From positions 1 through 24,715 of the IMG/VR virus record IMGVR_UViG_3300020404_000338: 24,715 nt of DNA. One strand, 5' to 3'. Position numbers and translations under genes: made by a program. This document shows, one piece after another, positions 21,405 through 24,715 of the stretch. The notes beneath the pieces are model-generated. The model searched no databases. It saw nothing but the letters and a program-made list of their open reading frames with translations, and was not told where the DNA came from. The DNA is from a virus. How positions within the stretch are numbered: the stretch's first letter is position 1; every line of letters starts with the position of its first letter.

Positions 21405-22623
21405 TTTAGAAACCTTTAGAACAACATATAATTCTACGGCAGCAGATGTCGGAGATATATCGGCTGTTACAGGTGCGAGTGGTGTCATTGCGTCTGCAAC
21501 AGATATCGTTGAGGCAGTCACATTGATGAATACCGAGGTTACTGCGATCAAGGCGGGTACTGCTGTGTTTGAAACTAAAATAACTTTTGAAGGTAATACC
21601 GTTGATGATAACGAAACAGTTTTAGCGATCACTGATCCTACACAAGATAGAACAATCTTTTTTCCAGACTCAGATGGTGAAGTTGTTACTACAACTGCCG
21701 TTCAAAACTTAGATAATAAAACATTCCAGCAATGTACAATCACTAACGGTGTTTTCAATATTCAATTTCAAGGAGATGCATTTTTAGATGAAGATAACAT
21801 GGCGAGTGATAGTGATACAAAATTAGCCTCTCAACAATCTATCAAGGCATATGTTGACGCTCAGATCACTGCTCAAGATTTAGATTTTCAAGCAGATTCA
21901 GGTGGTGCGTTATCAATTGATTTAGACTCTGAAACATTAACACTCACTGGTGGTACTGGTATCGATACGACAGGTTCAGGCAATACAGTTACGTTTGCAA
22001 TTGACAACACTGTAGCCACTCTCGCAGGCACTCAAACATTTACAAATAAAACTTTAACAACTCCGACTCTAACAAGTCCTGTTTTAAACACTTCTATTTC
22101 TGGTAGTGCTTTTCTTGATGAGGATGATATGGCGAGTAATAGTGCGACTAAAGTTGCATCCCAACAATCGATCAAAGCATATGTTGATAGTAGTATCACA
22201 GCCGAAGATTTAGATATTACAACAGATAGTGGATCAATCTCAATTGATTTAGATAGTGAAACATTAACATTCACTGGTGGTACTGGTATTGATACTACGG
22301 GTTCAGGTAACGCATTAACTATCGCAATCGACTCAACTGTTGTGACAAAAACAGGCACTCAAACATTAACGAATAAGACTTTAACAAGTCCTACTCTTAA
22401 CTCACCTACTATCACAAGTTTGACAGCAACAGCATTAAATTTAACAGATTCAAGTATTGTGTTTGAGGGTGCGACTGCTGATGCTTTTGAAACTACACTT
22501 ACAGTAGTGGATCCAACAGCAGATAGAACGATCACAATACCAAACGAAACAGGAACACTAATAACATCGGCAAGTGCAGCTACTAACGCTTTTTCAATAT
22601 CAATTGCAGCTGCATTAGGATAA
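21373..22623 (+). CDS. Tail-fibre-like structural protein, copy 2 of a tandem pair
   Basis: This 416-residue paralogue of the gene before has the same M-A-D-R-S-V-A-S-T-D-T start and architecture: an opening T-F-E-G-N-T...D-R-T-I-F-F-P-D-S-D-G module (about 73-102), two 110-residue modules starting at residues 133 and 243 (A-F-L-D-E-D-N/D-M-A-S, Q-Q-S-I-K-A-Y-V-D, L-D-S-E-T-L-T), and a closing V-F-E-G-A-T-A-D-A-F-E-T-T...D-R-T-I-T-I-P-N module (about 362-391). It ends in A-A-A-L-G, much like copy 1 (V-I-A-L-G). It differs from copy 1 in having a late promoter box directly in front, and could be made separately or in different amounts. The ligand is unknown. Confidence 0.7.
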   Translation: MADRSVASTDTLETFRTTYNSTAADVGDISAVTGASGVIASATDIVEAVTLMNTEVTAIKAGTAVFETKITFEGNTVDDNETVLAITDPTQDRTIFFPDSDGEVVTTTAVQNLDNKTFQQCTITNGVFNIQFQGDAFLDEDNMASDSDTKLASQQSIKAYVDAQITAQDLDFQADSGGALSIDLDSETLTLTGGTGIDTTGSGNTVTFAIDNTVATLAGTQTFTNKTLTTPTLTSPVLNTSISGSAFLDEDDMASNSATKVASQQSIKAYVDSSITAEDLDITTDSGSISIDLDSETLTFTGGTGIDTTGSGNALTIAIDSTVVTKTGTQTLTNKTLTSPTLNSPTITSLTATALNLTDSSIVFEGATADAFETTLTVVDPTADRTITIPNETGTLITSASAATNAFSISIAAALG

Positions 22624-22627
22624 ACAT

Positions 22628-22635
22628 TATAAATA
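22628..22635 (+). promoter_or_regulatory. T4-type late promoter TATAAATA
   Basis: An exact box followed by GTC, four bases after the fibre 2 stop and 22 bases before the ATG at 22658; AAGGA at 22643-22647 is the ribosome site. Confidence 0.8.
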
Positions 22636-22657
22636 GTCTTATAAGGATTTAAAAAAC

Positions 22658-24715
22658 ATGGCATTATCAAAAATATCAGGAACAACAGGTATAACAGACG
22701 GAACAATTACCTCTGCTAAACTAGCAGATTTTACAGCGGCTGTTGATCTTAATGGTGTTGAATTAATTTTAGACGCCGATCAAGATACTTCGATCAGCGC
22801 TGATACAGATGATCAGATAGATATTAAAATTGCAAACGCAGATCATCTAAAAATATTAAGTTCTTCTGGTGATACAGTTCTTAAACCGATGGTTGACGCC
22901 AAAGATATTATCTTTCAACAGTTCGATGGAAATAAAATATTTTGCATAGATGATGGCAATTTCGTAAGTGTCGGTGGTAATTCAGCTGCACCAGGCGAGA
23001 TAAGAATTTACGAAGATACCGATAACGGTACTCATTATACAGGTTTCAAGGCAGGTAATAATACTGCTTCAGTGGCATATGTATTACCAACTGCTGACGG
23101 TAGTGCAGGAACACAATTAACAACTGACGGATCAGGAACTTTATCTTGGTCTTCAAATTTAACAATCACAAACGACACTAACAATCGTATCACAACTGCA
23201 ACAGGATCTTCTGGTCTAAACGCAGAGGCAAGTTTAACTTTTGATGGAACAACTTTAGCTCTAACAGGAAATCAAACTGTATCTGGTAACATAGATGTAG
23301 ATGGTACAAGTAATTTAGATAACGTTGATATTGATGGTAATTTAGATGTAAATGGTGGCACAATAAAATTAGATGGTGCTTTTCCAACAGGAACATCAAA
23401 CACAGCATTAGGAGCTGCAGCTTTAGATGATGGTAGTTTAAGTGGTGGTTGTAACGTTGCAATTGGTTCTGGCGCTTTAAGCGAAAATGAAGGTGGTGCA
23501 AGTAACATAGCAGTAGGTGTTAGTTCTTTAAATGCTAACACATCAGGCGATCAAAACGTAGCAGTCGGTTGTGCTGCTTTACTAGTTAATACAACAGGTG
23601 ATAACAATGTTGCTGTCGGTTATCTGTCATTAGACGCTAATACTACAGGCGGTTCAAATGTAGCAATGGGTAGAGGTTCACTTGGTGCTAATACAACAGC
23701 ATCAAATAATGTAGCAATTGGAGATTTATCTATGGTTGCTAACACAGAGGGTCATAGTAATACAGCAATAGGAAAAGGTAGTTTAGGTGCTAATACTACT
23801 GGAACAAGCAACACAGCAGTTGGGTGTGATGCTTTAGTAAATAATACAACTGCTGGAGCAAATACGGCAGTAGGTAGAAATTCTTTAAGAGATAATACAA
23901 CAGGTTCTGATAATACAGCAGTAGGAGAAAGTTCATTAAGAGAAAATGAAACAGGTTGTTGTAATGCAGTTTTAGGTGAAAATGCAATGACACTTAATAC
24001 ATCAGGTTGTTACAATACATCAATTGGTAGTATGTCACTACACAATAACACAACAGCATCTAATAACACAGGAGTTGGATTTTGTTCTTTATATTCAAAT
24101 ACAACAGGTGCTAACAATGTTGCAATCGGAGATAGTGCTTTAAAAACTTCTTCAACAAATACACAAAACACAGCAGTTGGTACTAATGCACTTTGCCTTA
24201 CAACAGCAAATGAAAACACAGCTGTTGGTTTTGAATCTCTTAAAACTAATGCAGGTGGTTTTTATTTAACAGCAGTTGGTAAAGATTCTGGTTTATCTAA
24301 TACTTCTGGTGCTTACGGAACATATGTAGGTAGATATGCTGCTAGAGCTAACACAACAGGTTTTGGTAATGCAGTATTAGGTGCAAATGCTTTTTGTGCT
24401 AATACAACAGGTGGTTCAAATGTTGCTGTTGGTTTATGTGCTTTACAAGATAACACTACAGCAGATGGTAACACAGCAGTAGGTGGAAATAGTTTAGAAC
24501 AAAATACAACAGGAGCAAGTAATACAGCAGTTGGTCGTTGTGCTTTGAATGTTAATACAACAGGATACAATCTTGTTGGAATAGGTGCAGATTCTTTAAA
24601 ATCTAACACTACAGGAAGTCAAAGTGTAGCCATTGGGTATAAAGCCTCATCTTCAAATACAGAGGGTTTTAAAAACATTGCTATTGGTCAATGTGCTTTG
24701 TTAAGCAATACTACA
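22658..24715 (+). CDS. Repeat-rich tail-fibre/adhesin protein (3' partial)
   Basis: The frame is open to the window end: 686 residues with no stop. Residues 1-247 form an N-terminal region with I-T-D-G-T-I-T-S-A-K-L, Y-V-L-P-T-A-D-G-S-A-G-T-Q-L-T-T-D and A-S-L-T-F-D-G-T-T-L-A-L-T-G, common in phage fibre proteins. From residue 248 on there are 26 copies of a 17-residue repeat, N-T-A-V-G-x-x-A-L-x-x-N-T-T-G-x-x, the last cut by the window. The A-V-G / A-I-G core resembles the head repeats of trimeric autotransporter adhesins, so a trimeric beta-solenoid shaft is likely. A C-terminal chaperone (such as peptidase S74) may follow but is not visible. Late promoter and ribosome site are clear. It probably acts in receptor binding. 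Confidence 0.75.
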   Translation, partial: MALSKISGTTGITDGTITSAKLADFTAAVDLNGVELILDADQDTSISADTDDQIDIKIANADHLKILSSSGDTVLKPMVDAKDIIFQQFDGNKIFCIDDGNFVSVGGNSAAPGEIRIYEDTDNGTHYTGFKAGNNTASVAYVLPTADGSAGTQLTTDGSGTLSWSSNLTITNDTNNRITTATGSSGLNAEASLTFDGTTLALTGNQTVSGNIDVDGTSNLDNVDIDGNLDVNGGTIKLDGAFPTGTSNTALGAAALDDGSLSGGCNVAIGSGALSENEGGASNIAVGVSSLNANTSGDQNVAVGCAALLVNTTGDNNVAVGYLSLDANTTGGSNVAMGRGSLGANTTASNNVAIGDLSMVANTEGHSNTAIGKGSLGANTTGTSNTAVGCDALVNNTTAGANTAVGRNSLRDNTTGSDNTAVGESSLRENETGCCNAVLGENAMTLNTSGCYNTSIGSMSLHNNTTASNNTGVGFCSLYSNTTGANNVAIGDSALKTSSTNTQNTAVGTNALCLTTANENTAVGFESLKTNAGGFYLTAVGKDSGLSNTSGAYGTYVGRYAARANTTGFGNAVLGANAFCANTTGGSNVAVGLCALQDNTTADGNTAVGGNSLEQNTTGASNTAVGRCALNVNTTGYNLVGIGADSLKSNTTGSQSVAIGYKASSSNTEGFKNIAIGQCALLSNTT
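23399..24715 (+). repeat. At least 26 tandem 51-base (17-residue) coding repeats
   Basis: From 23399 the sequence repeats every 51 bases, except one 54-base and one 48-base unit, always in frame. The best-kept parts are A-V/I-G at unit positions 3-5, Leu at 9 and N-T-T-G at 12-15. Units are diverged in sequence (several lack N-T-T-G), so they are old or under diversifying change, not a fresh expansion. Twelve Cys residues are scattered through them. The array continues past the window. Confidence 0.9.

Noticed and set aside
20076-22706. Minus-strand frames of 100-215 codons opposite the fibre genes
   Set aside because: They mirror the repetitive Thr/Ser coding strand, have no ribosome sites or promoters, and the + strand frames have clear phage-fibre content.
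23190-24609. Long open frames on the minus strand opposite the third fibre gene
   Set aside because: They arise because the 51-base repeat lacks stops in the antisense frames; they have Leu/His- or Pro/Val-rich nonsense composition and no ribosome sites.
23399-24715. Regular 51-base repeats as a CRISPR array
   Set aside because: The units are contiguous, diverged and in frame within one coding sequence, with no identical repeats separated by unique spacers.

Overview
The window looks like part of the genome of a lytic, T4-like marine myovirus of the cyanophage/pelagiphage type. The basis is a block of baseplate and tail-fibre genes in T4-like order (PAAR tip, gp25, gp6, a probable gp7-like protein, gp8, a DUF4815 giant protein, then fibres). 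It also has eight T4-type late promoter boxes (TATAAATA or close variants), a phage tRNA-Pro, and a phage speD. Most of the window is AT-rich (a sampled line in gp6 is about 27% G+C). The left edge is clearly richer (about 50% over the first 180 bases). No integrase, portal, terminase or polymerase gene is present.

Layout. Bases 1-2722 (+): the 3' end of a beta-helical spike gene, probably the gp5 C-terminus; a DUF465/YdcH-like coiled coil; a small helical gene behind a consensus sigma70 promoter; a small conserved phage protein; speD (S-adenosylmethionine decarboxylase); a conserved phage protein of unknown function; and a tiny lipoprotein. Bases 2724-5172 (-): a tightly overlapping early-type operon of ten small genes (two membrane proteins, one lipoprotein, a DUF3310 protein and six unknowns) ending in tRNA-Pro(UGG). 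It appears to be driven by a sigma70 promoter at 5491-5519. Bases 5173-5561: a 389-base divergent control region holding that promoter, a late promoter for the rightward genes, two hairpins and a 19-base direct repeat. Bases 5562-24715 (+): a staphylococcal-nuclease-like gene, two small genes, PAAR, gp25, gp6, gp7-like, gp8, a 2077-aa DUF4815 protein, a small coiled-coil protein, two tandem paralogous fibre genes, and a third fibre-like gene with at least 26 copies of a 17-residue repeat that runs off the right edge.

How it works together. The rightward genes build the spike tip, baseplate wedge and host-binding fibres. They are cut into transcription units by late promoters in front of the nuclease, gp25, gp8, fibre 2 and fibre 3. 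The leftward operon is probably expressed early by host RNA polymerase. Compared with T4, where genes 5, 5.4 (PAAR) and 6 lie close together, here the spike fragment and PAAR are about 6 kb apart, with speD and the early operon between them.

Most unusual features: three start codons placed where the predicted transcript begins (likely leaderless mRNAs); the control region at 5173-5561; duplicated fibre genes with different promoter arrangements; and a cysteine-containing 17-residue repeat adhesin. All family names come from reading the protein sequences; no database search was run.
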